The notes: generated by a model not told the origin, from the sequence alone. Shown: positions 35,470-47,787, counted from the first letter of the stretch. The stretch is 64,000 nt of DNA from Choristoneura fumiferana (GCF_025370935.1 NC_133481.1:5669855-5733854), one strand, 5' to 3'. Translations and numbers: made by a program.

Positions 35470-36305
35470 TATAAAAATACCTCAACAGTGTTATTTTCAC
35501 GCTCAACGTCGAAAATGCAAGAAGAGTACCGACTTACTGGTAAATAAGGTCAGTGCTACGAAATCGTAGAGATCACAGGTTCGCAACGCTACGGGCTACG
35601 AGAATGCACCGTAGCAGCGGGCAGCTACGTGTGATCCAATAACCGTAGACCTTTGTATTCGAGAGATTTTGAAATAAAACAACGTTTTGATTTTTTTTTT
35701 GATTTTTTTTTATGTCAGAAAATCAAACATGGAAAATTATTATTATGTAATTAAACAAACTGCACAACGCAACGGTTATATCCAAACACCAACAGAGTAA
35801 ATACACATTATTAGTATTATACATTAGTATATAGACGTAATTTATAGAAGAATATATCATTCCTAAAAATATATATTAGTTATTAAACAAAAATTAATCA
35901 TATTTTATACTTATTTTGAACATTTACTTAAAAATCCCGGGTCTCTAGGTGTGATTTTTTTCTATGTACGTGTTTTACGTATAGTCGACTAAGTAGATAA
36001 GTACATTATTATTTTTAGTCAGTTCTTATACTGACCAAGTGAAAATAATCTCTAATGTTTTAAGTCCTACAAACTGACATTGAACCTGACTGTATAGGAA
36101 TTTCACAGTCTGCTACATAAGTTATTATAAAAATATTCAAATACCTAACCAGAATTTTTCCGGCCATGTTGATATTTGTCCTAAATGTCTGCGTGTGATT
36201 TGATCACGTGCGGCTGCCAGCTCCTGTAATTGATTTATCAGACAGCAGTGATCCGAAACCGCGCGGCATGTTTGCTGATGTTTCGGATTATACTTGTGTA
36301 ATAAA
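35470..36305. other. Unassigned AT-rich spacer
   Basis: No gene recognised; poly-T runs at 35690-35710. Confidence 0.45.
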
Positions 36306-36526
36306 ATGCGCGGAATTACATTTGAAATTTACCACGAGCTTTGCGGTGAAGGAAAACATCGTGAGGAAACCTGCACAAACCTTCGAAGCAATTCAATGGT
36401 GCGTGTGAAGTTCCCAATCCGCACTGGGCCCGCGTGGGAACTATGGCCCAAGCCCTCTTGTTCTGAGAGGAGGCCTGTGCCCAGCAGTGGGACGTATATA
36501 GGCTGGGATGATGATGATGATGATGA
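36306..36526 (+). mobile_element. 5'-truncated tRNA-derived SINE with (GAT)n tail
   Basis: It matches the body of the full-length SINE at 58246-58560 from GCGGAATTACATTTGAAATT to GCCCAGCAGTGGGACG, then ends in (GAT)n. The tRNA head is missing. The small frames across it are repeat-derived. Confidence 0.85.
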
Positions 36527-36580
36527 ATAAAATGCCAAATGTTTATGTTAAACCTATTTTGCTGTCCTTTTCCTAAGCAT

Positions 36581-36643
36581 TCGCATCCTGAGAGGCTGGG
36601 GACGTCCCAATGGACGCATGTAGGCTGGGATGATGATGATGAG
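36581..36643 (+). mobile_element. SINE tail fragment
   Basis: CCTGAGAGGCTGGGGACGTC, then GGACGCATGTAGGCTGGGAT and (GAT)n: the end of the same SINE family, internally deleted. Confidence 0.6.
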
Positions 36644-36689
36644 TGCCCTCTTAAGGTAAAAGGCGATATCTAAAAAAAACACTTTAAAA

Positions 36690-37131
36690 ATGCCGGACTA
36701 AATTACATCATAAGCCGGTCCCTTCCCACCGTCAACATGCTGTCTTTGCTCGAGCCCGCAAGTATTGCAAGAGACGATGATAAGAGACCAAATGAGTTCG
36801 ATTCCAAGGAAGATGGGTCGAGTGCTTGTGTGCTCTGACACGCTGGCTCCTTCCCATCTCCATGGAACCTGCAACAGAGCCGGTGTAGCACCTGAAGCCG
36901 CTGAAAAAGCAAAATTGTCCAAGTATAGGGGTCTTTGAATACGACTTTGTCCCATTCGGTGCTGAGACCCTTGGTGGGGTCCTAGCGCCTTAAAACATTG
37001 CAAAGACATATTCAAAAGGTCAGTAGACGTCACAGAGGGGACCAAAGAGCTGGCAGCTTCCTCGGACAAAGAATTAGCTTAGCTATTCGAAGAGGAAACG
37101 CTGCCAGCATCTTCGGAACCTTGCCTAAGGG
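36690..37131 (+). pseudogene. LINE ORF2 remnant (RT-associated C-terminal part)
   Basis: In three frames the plus strand gives AAEKAKLSKYRGL, then YDFVPFGAETLGG, then LGQRISLAIRRGNAASI. This order, with the QRIS.AIQRGNAAS ending, is familiar from C-termini of lepidopteran LINE polyproteins. Stops and at least two frameshifts separate the pieces. Longer frames on the opposite strand (123 and 69 aa) are shadows. Origin clear, clade uncertain, non-functional. Confidence 0.7.
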
Positions 37132-37297
37132 GGGTACTTTAAGTAGGTAATTTGTATTAGTTTTTGGCTTATTTATTATTATATTTTTTTTAATTTACAT
37201 AAGTATTTTAAGTCTGGGATAGTTTAATGTAAATAGTTTTAATTTCAAAGTAGTACGATGTAATTAAATGCTTTTCCTTTAAAGTTATTTAATACCA

Positions 37298-37859
37298 TAG
37301 TGGCGTCTTAAGGCCTTTGTCCAGCAGTGGACGTCTTCCGGCTGATGATGATGATGATGATGAAATCTGAAAGTGAGTACCAGAGATTACTAAACGTAGC
37401 TAGCTAGTGAGTACATACCTTTTAGTGAGTATTGACGTAAAGCGATACCGAATGAGTTTGATGTGGTCAACTAAACACCATAATGTAACGTAACTTGCAC
37501 GACTTTTCTGCAGGTCTAAACTGCTCTCTTAAGGTAAAAGGTGGTATCACAAAAAAAAAATATTTTTTAGATATTTATCATCTGGTGCAGAATGCCGTCT
37601 TAATAAGACGTACACCTTTTACCTTAAGAGAGCAGTTTAGACCTGCAGAAAAGTCGTGCAAGTTACGTTACATTATGGTGTTTGGTTGACCACATCAAAC
37701 TCATTCGGTATCGCTTTACGTCAATACTCACTAAAAGGTATGTACTCACTAGCTAGCTACATATTAGTAATCTGTGGTACTCACTTTCGGATTTCATCAT
37801 CATCATCAGCCGGAAGACGTCCACTGCTGGACATAGGCCTCCCCCTTAGAACGCCACAA
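37298..37859. repeat. 560-bp palindrome with about 246-bp arms
   Basis: The left arm 37298-37543 and right arm 37613-37859 are inverted copies with few mismatches, separated by a 69-bp loop. The arms run from a SINE tail (AGGCCTTTGTCCAGCAGTGG, (GAT)n) through unique text (TAGTGAGTACATACCTTTTA) to TCTCTTAAGGTAAAAGGTG. The inner part GCAGTTTAGACCTGCAG resembles the termini of the MITE at 55992. It may be a fold-back element or an inverted duplication. Confidence 0.85.
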
Positions 37860-37925
37860 TGAACGACAACTCGCCACTTGCATCCATCGGTTTCCCGCTA
37901 CTCTCACGAGCTCCGAGTTCGAGCT
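37793..37925 (-). mobile_element. SINE/LINE 3' end with (GAT)n tail, minus strand
   Basis: (ATC)n, then CAGCCGGAAGACGTCCACTG, CTAGGCCTCC-like text and GCATCCATCGGTTTCCCGCT: the reverse of the family at 16119-16250. Its tail lies inside the right palindrome arm. Confidence 0.75.
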
Positions 37926-39055
37926 ACTTTCAGATTTATAATAAGAATATTTTTTCATTTACACAACTAGGTAAATCGAAATAATCGGTTTTTTTACGTC
38001 ATCGAAACTTAATTTAAAAAAAGAGTTTTAAGAGTAGGACATTCTTTCTAGATGATTAAAAAAATTAATCCATCAGTATTATATATAACGCACGTCTTCG
38101 TGTTTCTACATACGTAATGTAATCAGATACACATATTGACATTCTCTTAAAATAGAAACAATTTAAGCAAATCCAGGTATGAATACGAAACCAAAATACA
38201 ATTAAAATTGAAAGGTTGTTTTCAATAATGAATTGGCTTTTTTATCCGATTGCCCCTGGCATTGGGCACTGTTTAATATTCAAATCACTTTTAACGCAAA
38301 TCAAAACAATCAATGAGGGCTAACTCGATTACGAATGGCGGAGGCCGTGGTCGTTGACGAATTGGTCGGAACTAGATAGTACATTTAAAATACCTTGGGA
38401 TGGTTTAGTATTCTTAATTTATTAATTACATATTAATTATGTAAGAAAAGATCTTATGTTTAAGCTAACATGAACACTCTGATGCCGTTATTTTTTTTAA
38501 ACATAACGTAACATAACAAAACGCTGTAGCGGACATTGAGTTTCATCTCACCCGAGGGATGTGCTATTTGTGACTTATAATTAATAAGTTAAATTTTGTT
38601 TATAATTGCAATAACTAAATTAAAAATACATACTTACTTATAGGTGATTTTCCTGCAAGATTTACGAGACACACTTCAAGTTAAAGTTAAACGATTTGAC
38701 TTTTTCAATAAACCGCCGCACCTCACAAAGCGATCTAATAGACACTTTCTTAGCTTCATCTCTAAGGTTTCTTGTATAATGACCATATAAATCATGCAGA
38801 GTGACGTTAAATTGACATATCGAGGCCATAAATCAAACTGGAATACCATAAGAGAACAAGTTTTGACAAGGCACTTAAGCTCCAGGGGGACAAAATGTGT
38901 TTACCGAAGTTACTTGCGTATACCTCTCCTCGCGCGGCAGGAGATTCAAAGGTGTGCTAAGCTTTGTTTGTCTTCTTTTATGACAAACGCTTGTATCTCA
39001 GGAAATGAACCTTTTTAAAAATTGTGTGTAAATTGTGGTAGGCCTGACCTATACA
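37926..39055. other. Unassigned unique DNA
   Basis: No gene recognised; the 74-aa frame at 38794-39018 is unsupported. Confidence 0.45.
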
Positions 39056-39290
39056 CAACACTTCTCATTAGTGGACATAGGACCACTCAGAACGAGAGGG
39101 CCCCGCTGCGGTTTGGGAATTTACATGTACAGGTTTCTCGACGGCGTTTTCCTTTACCCTTAATTTTTTGGTGAATTTCAAATATTATTGCGCTTATGAA
39201 TTGCGGAAAACATGGAGGGTTTCAACTTTGAACCTAAAATCTCTGCTCGAGACGCGCGGTCAAACCTTTGAGATACCACGGCTTTCTGAT
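39056..39290 (-). mobile_element. Decayed tRNA-derived SINE, minus strand
   Basis: It aligns in order with the reverse of 58246-58560: GTGGACATAGGACC (tail end), AACGAGAGGGCC, GGTTTCTCGACGGCGTTTTC, AATTTCAAATATTATTGCGC, and a corrupted tRNA head ending CCACGGCTTT. The B box is no longer intact. Confidence 0.65.
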
Positions 39291-40945
39291 TCATTGTCGT
39301 TGTTTGTTTAGATGATGGTATCTTTACTTAAAATATGATTTTTATTGAAAGATGTTTTGGGTAAGTAGGATAATTTTTATTATTTATTATAACAAATTAT
39401 AAATCAGGAATTGTGTAAAAGTTGATAATAAACAAAGACAAACAAGAAGAGTATCTTTTAAGTAAGGAGTGCCAAAAACCGCGTAAGTATGTACTTATAA
39501 AAGCTTCTTCAACGTAAAAAGCTGTAACTTGAGTTATACTTACACTGTACAGGCGCTTTACGGCAGTTTGCCAAAGTGGCCCACAAAAGGTCGCGTTCGA
39601 CGAACGATTCGCGAACCCGGTGGATCCTTGCATAAATATTGCTGAGGCTGAATCCTTTAATCGACAAAGTAACAAATCCATAAATACAATTTTTATCTTA
39701 GCATTACGAAGCAAATAGTTTTACAGAGTTAAACAAATTCACCTATTACAAACTTGTATATACGAGTATAGACAGGGTGTTTGCTTGAGCTTGAGTCTCA
39801 AAATATAGACTCGAGGTTTCTCCAATACCATTCACTATAATGCCAGGAAATAAAGCAAAATTGTTATAATATTGAATTAAATCCTTGGGCACGGTTTGAT
39901 TTTTTTCCCCTTATACTGTCCCGAGATACCTACTTATTTTTTTATTTATTTTTAAAGTACACCACAGGACTCATAATGAAATTAAAAATTTCATTAAGAA
40001 TAAAAATTTAATTACAAAAAAAAACTTAAATTGTGCTTGAACTAAAATATAAAAGAAACAGTGACACTGTTCGAGAAATTTTTAAAGACGCTGTTTCTTC
40101 CTAAATTAAATTTTAGACTAGGACTTGAAAATAAGAAAAATAGAAGGAATTTGATCTTCAGAAATATTTGGCTGTTTAGATTGACTTATCGTTAAACGTG
40201 AATTTAAAAAGTACAAAAACTATACAGTAATGGAAATTGTAAGGTATATAGGCGAACATATTGGAGAAATAGTACATTACTGTAGAGGCCCACGTTTGGC
40301 CGAGGCTTATAGTGTCAAACATGACATGAAATAAGATAATACGCTAGTCTCGTCGCCCTGTTGTTAGATCGTGCCACAGAGCCCGCGTTGAAACAAAAGA
40401 CGGTCGCGTTACCGGCCAGCTGCCGGGAAAGTTGTATGAAATCTCTTTGCAGGCCGCTAGTGACCGCGCGCCAGCAGGCGAGAAACAGCGCCTGCAGCGC
40501 AATACTTCCCAGCCTATTATTTGTAACACAACGTCAATATTTCATGTCATGTTTGAGAAAAATACGTTACCTTGACAATAACTGTGATTGATCCCCGAAA
40601 AGCGAGACGAGCCTGTCCCGCGTGGGAGATTTAATTATGATTTTAAGATCGAAACACCCCGCCGAAATTGGGACATCTAGCAACGCTGTCAATCACAGAA
40701 ACCCCCATTAGCATGTTATAAACAAATCATACGCAAACCGTATAACCCAGACCTGTATCCAACTCGAAGTTTTAATGTGAAAACTTTATAATTACCGGTT
40801 AAACTATGGAAGTGATCAAGCTCTGGGGAAGAAAAATAATGATTAACTTCAGTAAACTAAGAAGGCCAACAATAGGGAATATGCAAGCATTTTTTACAAG
40901 CTTTTCTTTACTCGTAGCTTGCCCTGTTAGTTCATTTATTTATTT
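39291..40945. other. Unassigned unique DNA with a GC-rich island
   Basis: 39935-40060 looks like a reversed LINE tail (TTTATTTATTTTTAAAGTAC). 40340-40720 is GC-rich for the window, with opposing 61- and 76-aa frames that I do not recognise. A regulatory island is possible but unproven. Confidence 0.4.
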
Positions 40946-41200
40946 GTAATTTCAATCCATGCCACTACTGGAACTGGGTCAAATTTAGCTTTTAAGATTT
41001 GACCCACTGCCAGTGGTTGGATTGACTTGAAATTTGGCAGACTTATGTAAATCTGGTCACAATACAATAATCTGGTAGTGACATTATGGTGGTCCAGCCA
41101 GGATCATCTCCGCAGAAGGGAACTCCTCAATGGTTAATGCCATTGACTTGAAATTGGTACCTATGTATGTAGTTTAGATGACAACGCACAGTAGTCAACA
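40946..41200 (+). repeat. Dispersed repeat related to 4421-4640
   Basis: It shares CTTGAAATTTGGCAGACTTA and CATCTCCGCAGAAGGGAACTC-type text with 4421-4640. A local hairpin lies at its left end (GGTCAAATTTAG / AAGATTTGACCC). Confidence 0.6.
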
Positions 41201-42425
41201 AAAAGTACAGTTAGTAAAAAAAAATACTTTTATTCAAATATATCGTTATTGTTTGACAAACAACGTTGTAGAAGATTTTTTTTAATATCATAAACAACAA
41301 ATAACCCTCCTTCTTCGCAGTCGGGTAAAAATAGGAAGATAAGGACGTTTTAAATTGTAGATTAATATTGAGATCCGGCATGGACTGTGACGTCATATGC
41401 CACTACAAACATAAAAAGTTCGTACTAAATTTGATTTTACTAGAAAGACAAATATTGCTGATTTTTATCTATTTTCGTTTTATTTTCCAGTTTTGTATCA
41501 CGTTAAATTATTTTGGAGAATAATTATATTTCGTGCATATTCCGTATTCCATTAAAATTTTGCTATTTACCAGCATGCTACTAGATTAACAGGAATAGTG
41601 TTCATAGAGTATTATTAAGTGGGTCGTACTCAAGGAAAAGTTTCTTAATTAAAAACGAAACATGCATGGATGGACTTTCTAAAGTAAATGTTAAGTTTTT
41701 AAGTTACGAGTATTATTGAGGTTCAAAGATTCTTTTTAGATTCTGCTGTAGATTTAGTTGATGGAAGTTTGTGGAATAGGCTAGAATCCCTTAAATGTAT
41801 TAATCCGTCAGTTATACTTCAAAAAATATCGGACACGTATTTTTCTTTTGCCAATTAAACAAAAAAAATATGGTCATAGTTTTAGAAAACAGTCGCTCGT
41901 CCATATGGAACAGTTGAGAAATTATACATTTGGGAAAAATATTTTCTTTGAAAAGCCAGGATCTCTGCTGGGAGACTTTGATTATTCATAAGCATTTTCC
42001 CGGCGAGACGTTTTGGTTTGCTGCTATTTTCCAGAGCTGATTTTACTTGAGCTCTAAGCTGGTCGCGATTACTGCTAGTGGTATTAGGTACTCAGCGGTG
42101 GTACCGACGTCCGTGCTGTCCACTTAAGTGCTCATGTTGATTAAATTCTGTACTTTACAATTTAAATGCAAAAATTAGGATAGTGGTCAAAAAAAAATAT
42201 TTTTTTGTTGATCATGCCCAATAACAATATATAGCTGGTCGATGAAATTTTTCCTTTTTTCAAGTTATTCGTTAAAAAAATGACAAAATAATAAAAAAAC
42301 GTCTAACTTTGTACAATAATATAATTGAGTACAATTATACGATCATTACTAGAAATTAATTTAAGTTGATAGAAACAATGGTATTTCACTGAACATTTAC
42401 GAAATGACCTCCATTAGACAGTCTG
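41201..42425. other. Unassigned unique DNA
   Basis: No gene or repeat recognised. Confidence 0.45.
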
Positions 42426-42980
42426 ATAAAAACCGGCCAAATGCGTGTCGGGCTACGCACAGTGCAGGATTCCATACTAGGTACCTAATGCGGCAAATAT
42501 TCAATAATTAAGTTTTGTTAGACTCGGTGTTGTTAACTGGTGAAACCTACTAGGCTGTGATAATTTTCCTTTTAAATTCATTATATTATAGGTACAACCA
42601 TCATAATTTTTTAATATTTTTTAAGCAAACTGTTTAGCTTGTGGAAGGAGGGGGGCAGTTTGCCCATGAGTGTAACAAAAATTATCACTTTAATGCCTAA
42701 TATTTTGCAAACGTATCCCTAAATCGAAAAATGGTCTACGCAAACCCATCATGTTTTTTTAACGTATCCAACGATACCTTATACTATATGATTGATGATG
42801 AGACGAGGAGAAAAAATAATCCAAACTTTACGTGTAGCAGAGCTAATTTTTTAGCTACTTACTCAGCTACTTAAATATATAGAACCAGCAGAACTGTTCC
42901 TAAGTAAATTTCTAAGTAAGTAAAGGACATAAATCTGAAAATCTACGAATCTAATAGTCCCAGATAGCGGTCCCCAAAAG
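42426..42980 (+). repeat. Diverged copy of the AAAACCGGCCAAG repeat
   Basis: It begins AAAAACCGGCCAAATGCGTG and keeps the order of family words (CAACGATACC, GAGAAAAAATAATCC, CTTTACGTGTAGC). The right end is uncertain. Confidence 0.55.
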
Positions 42981-44246
42981 CCACGGCCAAATAGAAAATA
43001 AATTTTCGGATCACTTAAGCGTAGTTACTTATAACGGGCACATCGGCGTTTGAAAGGCGGGCTCTCACCCGCTATGGTATATTTATGCGCTTAGTGCACA
43101 TTCGGAAAGGAAAAGATCGCGTTTCGTAACGGAAACATTTCTAAAGTATCCCTGAACATTGCGGGAGGAAGGATGCGGGTCACGTTCGGGCAACAACGGA
43201 ACGACGCGAGCACCCCGGGTTTGTTGTGATATCGCCACCACTTTTTTCACTGTACCTGACCCCGTGGTCAGATTTCGTATTGTCGGCCCAACTATAACTC
43301 GCCCAACTTAATGTTCTTGTTGGGCACTAACAACCGCCGCTTACGTGACTCAGTGTTTTATTGTTGTTCACCCCAATTTATGTTGTACCTAAAATATGAT
43401 AGCAGATTAGCTGATACTGATATTGTTTGAATTGTGTGTGAATTGCCAAGTTGTGCTCGTGGTTATTATTATATACCGTGCAATCAGCTATTTGAACAAT
43501 CGCAATGTGTATCAATTATTAGCGAAACTGTTTTATAGTTCATGTGCCCACTGTATTTTTTGTACTTAGGATTGTTATCTCACAAATTCTTTTTTACTAG
43601 ACACAGGTGTTACCTGTAGCTTGAAAAAATTAGACCAATACTTCCATTTATGTAGGTATCTAGGTATTCGTTATTTTGAAAAGCTACTAATAGAAGCAAA
43701 ATTATTATTTTATGAATATGTTCTTAATGAATTCAGTGGTCCAACTAGTATCAATCCAGCTTAATTAAGTCTGAATGCCTTATACTAATAAGTATAGTAC
43801 TTACCTACCTAATCATTTCTTTTAGGCAAAGACGCGTAAATATGCCCGTCGCGTGCTATCCCAAATTCCAGCGGACCTTGAAACTCGTCCGGTCAAGTCT
43901 TATAGACTTTTCTAAATGGCGTTTACCCAGAAAAACTACGTTCTTGTCATAATTAGGCAGGTACTATCGTACCGTATTTAATTTTTATTTACTGCCAGAT
44001 TCTTGTTCCATGTTCTTCAATAAAGCCTTTAGTACATAATAATACAATACCATAATGTACTATAAAAGAGATTACAAATTTAATACAAACAACAAACTTA
44101 TTTTACACAAACAACAACAACAACAAATTAGGGATTTTCTAGTAACTTACTATAACGTGCCAAGGGACACACGAGATTTAGGAAATCTGGATACTAAAGG
44201 ATCGGCATACCTACATAACTTATGGTATATCTAAATACATACCGAA
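42981..44246. other. Unassigned DNA with a GC-rich island at 43000-43370
   Basis: The island holds no open frame above 60 aa and no known motif. The rest is AT-rich, with a (CAA)n tract at 44109-44126. Confidence 0.4.
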
Positions 44247-44510
44247 ACGACCGGTTGGCTAAGTGGTTAGTGAACCTGACTACGAAGCTTGAGGTTCTGG
44301 GTTCGATTCCCGGCCGGGGCAGATATTTGTATGAATAATGCGAATGCTTGTTCTCGGATCTTGGATGTTTAATATGTATTTAAGTATGTATTTATGTATA
44401 TAAGTATGTTTATCCGTTGCCTAGTATCCATAGTAAAAGCTTTGCTTAGTTTCGGACTAGGTCAATTGGTGTCAAGTGTTCCATGATATTTATATTTATT
44501 TAAACAGAAT
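44247..44510 (+). mobile_element. tRNA-derived SINE, nearly full length
   Basis: The head carries an internal Pol III promoter: A box TGGCTAAGTGG (44256-44266) and B box GGTTCGATTCC (44300-44310), 33 bp apart. The body (ATGCTTGTTCTCGGATC, GTTTATCCGTTGCCTAGTAT) and the end (GGTGTCAAGTGTTCCATGAT then ATTTATTT) match the minus-strand copies at 53109 and 63936. No CCA end or clean cloverleaf, so it is not a tRNA gene. Confidence 0.85.
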
Positions 44511-45426
44511 TTATCTGCTTAATGAAATGGGCATGCGTAGGTATATTGTATGGTACGATTTTTTTCTGCGGGCGGCTGGACTACTTTCCATTATAATTTA
44601 TATTATTATCATTAATTATTAATAGGCCCCTAATAATATGGTTACTCATTTAGAATAACGTCGATCTATTCGTTGCAAAACACGTTGGTAAGCAAAAGAT
44701 TATTGTCATGTACTTATATGTATTAGGTAATACATAAATTGTATGTGTTACATTAACTAACTTAATGCTTCCATTACATGATTTGTTGACTATTAAGAAA
44801 TCGTAGATTTTATTACAATTACATGGTCCTTCAATAATAATAAAAATAAATAATAAACGAATCCTTGACAGACGAAGTCGCTGGAAAAAGATAGTAATTA
44901 AATTATTATGCACAAAAAATATGAAAAGGACTGGCGGCAGGGCTTTTTGCCTCATGCTAGGACATGAGTACCTTTCACAGCTAAGTACCGTTTCTGGGCA
45001 AGTGTAACGAATCAGCAGTCCCAAATGCTGCATGATGTGCGATGATCACTACCATCAATTAAACTGCTTGCTTGTTTATCTGCTGTAGAATTAATCAAAT
45101 TATGAAGTCACATACATAAAATGTTGAAATTAAATTTAGTGTGTTCAGTTCAAAATGTTTGAAAAATCAACATTGAAACGAGATTACTCGAATTCTATAG
45201 TTTTGCATGCAATTTGTTTACATGGAATACGAGAAAATATTTTTATTCAAATATATAGGTGTTTAATGCACATCACGAACGATTTTATTAGGTACTCTAA
45301 TTATCCATGCATAATTAATACTGTAAAACAAATGATATACGTATCGACTAATGGACACAATACAGACTAAACAATTAGCATTGACAACGCATAACCTGCC
45401 TACTTAATTAAATTTTTCATGACTTA
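44511..45426. other. Unassigned DNA holding the longest open frame
   Basis: A 127-aa minus-strand frame (44650-45033) has no recognisable domain, signal or start context. It is rich in Ile, Phe and Cys, as expected from AT-rich DNA. I do not call it a gene. Confidence 0.45.
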
Positions 45427-45558
45427 CTAGCTGTTTCCCGCGGCTCCGTCCGCGGCTCAGACTAAAGAATATACGCAAAAAAATCATATAAATCGGTGAA
45501 GCCGTGTCGAAGGAGTTTGGTCATAAATATTTTTGACCCGAGAATTTTATACATTAGA
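45427..45558 (-). mobile_element. 132-bp mini-Helitron
   Basis: On the minus strand it starts TCTAATGTATAAAATTCTCG (45558 leftward) and ends CCGCGGACGGAGCCGCGG (a perfect 6-bp-stem hairpin), then GAAACAGCTAG. The flanks are A (45426) and T (45559). All three Helitron hallmarks are present, in a very short non-coding element. Confidence 0.8.
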
Positions 45559-46665
45559 TGTTTTTTTTGCAAATGCAATTGTAATAGTAGGTAGATAGTT
45601 AAATATTGTAGTAAAGTTGTATTCATCGTTATCATTTAATATTTGTAGTCTTGTCGGCTGCTCCTTGCACTTAACCCTTTCTTCCACCACCTTTGATTTC
45701 CTGATATGAGCGGTTAACGTCCTCCTTAATTTAGGTAAAATATTTTAATGTTTGTCATCTTTTTCCTGACTTTCCTTAAATTTTTCGCACCAAAATATTT
45801 GTTAAAGATTATTCTGCCAAATAAGTTTGTTCCTCTTATTGTCCCAATAGTCTCTAACAAGTATCTCTTTATCCCAATAACTTTATTAATTTTCCTACAT
45901 CCAATTGCATCCTCTACTTTCTTTAGCACCACATCTCAAAAGCTTTCAACTATCTCTATTTTTTTGTTCTTTGTTTCTTTGTCTGGTGTATCTATGTATT
46001 TTTTGTGTTTATATTTTTGTTTAAAATTCTATACTAAATCAAGTTACGTACAGAATTGTCAGCCATGCTCCTGTTTAGTTTAGTTTAGTTTATTTATTCA
46101 TTCAATACATCATTACATTATAATTTACATAAATGTCAGTTATAAGAATTTGTATTTGTATTGTTTCCATGCCATAGAGTTAAGCTTGGAAAAATCAACG
46201 CTTATTTGCCTCTTCGATGAACAAGTGCATAGATTTAGATTTTAGAGCCAAGAAAACTTCAAAGGCACACAGCGATTTCTGTGTCCGTCTGAGCGATATA
46301 TTTTATTCCGGTGGTGTGCGAGCTTACGCGATCGGTGGAGATTACCCTGGATTGTTATCGTGATTTTTGATATGGGTCGTTTAGGATCACAGTATTGTAG
46401 TTGAAATAATGATTATTTATTTTATTCGTATCGCATTGAACCTATCTAATGCAACAAGGCTTATAGAGGTATAGTTTTAAACAGCGAGATCTACTGATCT
46501 ATAGTCAACGGCGATAATGTATTTAATCCTGAACATTGCATTACTATGAAGTTTCTGAATATATTTTCATTTAAAAAATAGTAGATTATTGTCGTGGCCT
46601 GGAAGTAGGCAATTGCTGGCTGAGTATGAGTATTAAACGGACGAACTTTAAAAAAAAATGTGACT
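45559..46665. other. Unassigned AT-rich DNA
   Basis: A 111-aa T-rich plus frame and an overlapping 68-aa minus frame at 45726-46083 resemble no family I can name. (TTTAG)n lies at 46073-46091, possibly the reversed tail of a LINE. Confidence 0.4.
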
Positions 46666-46714
46666 GATTGCAGGCGCGCTAATTCATTATTGTCGAGCTA
46701 GCGCGCCTGCAATC
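46666..46714. repeat. Perfect 15-bp GC-rich hairpin
   Basis: GATTGCAGGCGCGCT (46666-46680) and AGCGCGCCTGCAATC (46700-46714) are exact complements around a 19-base loop. The right arm is followed by TTTTT, terminator-like in form, but in an animal genome a fold-back repeat is the likelier reading. Confidence 0.8.
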
Positions 46715-47700
46715 TTTTTAACTTTTTAATTTTTCGCTGACCATAAACTATGCACTTCACCTTCTGATATGTAAAGAATAATGTCAACTTTTAAGGACAT
46801 TTTTGAGAAATAATATATTATGTCGTACGCAACAAGTAGGTAAGCATTGCATTTTTGTTTATGATTCAAGTTGTCAATATTCAAAATTAAAAATTTGATA
46901 ATATCGACTATTGATATTGTGAAGCCTTCAATAGTAATATTATACTTTTCCCTACTTGCTCTTTGCAATTAAGTTTTTCTACATGGGAAGCGCAACACAC
47001 ACTAGGAGCCGAGTAAAAATAACCCTCTCGTTCGATGAAACCCAGTAACTGCTTTGGCGATTCCGCCAGTTACCTGCGTCAAGTATTGGAATAGGACGGA
47101 ACTAAATTGATGCATTGCACGCTGCGAAAACCGGTAGTCACGAGAAGTGAACTGACACTAAATAGTCCGGTCGGCCGTTTGAAGTTCACGTCACGAGTAA
47201 ATAGAAGCGTTTTGCAGTGCCTGTTAATATAAGTTTGTGTTTTCAAAGTGTAACGGCAATTATTAACTTAGTTTATTTCAAGCACCTCATATCTAGGTAA
47301 CATTTTAAAACTAATAAAAAAAAAACTAAAAAAGAGACATATTTAGTGCCTTTGATCCTTGACGACTCAACCCAAAAAAAAGTACCGACTCAGTTTTTGT
47401 GGCTAAAATATTGGAAAAAATAATGGTGGACTGCATATATTTTCATAAATTTCTGGTTTTCCAGTAACTATACGAACTTTTGTTATGTGTATAGCTTACA
47501 TTAGCTATGCTTAGGATTTGCTGTGAAAACTTTTACGGGATATAGGTAAACAAGCTGTTTAAAAGGCATAATGTTACAGTTATATACATATACAAAAATT
47601 GCTCGTTATGTCGTGCGTATATTTCAGGGTATATACAAAAATTACTCGTTTAAAGGTATTAGATTAGATATTTCATGTTAAAAAAAACAGATATACCTAG
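46715..47700. other. Unassigned DNA
   Basis: 47030-47240 is GC-balanced and non-repetitive. TATACAAAAATTGCTCGTT near 47589 recurs as TATACAAAAATTACTCGTT near 47634. No gene recognised. Confidence 0.4.
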
Positions 47701-47787
47701 TGACATCCACGAAGACGCGTGATTTTGTCAAAATGAGCCATTAATGACATTGTAATAAGAACCACGGCACGCGTCATCGTGAATGAC
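47701..47787. mobile_element. Short hairpin MITE
   Basis: GACATCCACGAAGACGCGTG (from 47702) and CACGCGTCATCGTGAATGAC (47768-47787) are inverted repeats with 17 of 20 matches. Confidence 0.6.

Noticed and set aside
36698..37069. 123-aa minus-strand frame
   Set aside because: Antisense shadow of the plus-strand LINE ORF2 remnant at 36690-37131.
44247..44330. tRNA gene with A and B boxes
   Set aside because: The head continues into a SINE body shared with copies at 53109 and 63936, and no clean cloverleaf is formed.
44650..45033. Longest open frame, 127 aa, minus strand
   Set aside because: AT-driven composition, no domain or recognisable motif, no supporting splice or promoter context.
45726..46083. 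Overlapping 111-aa (+) and 68-aa (-) frames
   Set aside because: The T-rich plus frame looks like a low-complexity artefact. The minus frame vaguely resembles retroelement text but no definite motif could be named.
46700..46722. Rho-independent terminator (hairpin plus T-run)
   Set aside because: The setting is animal genomic DNA and no adjacent gene exists.
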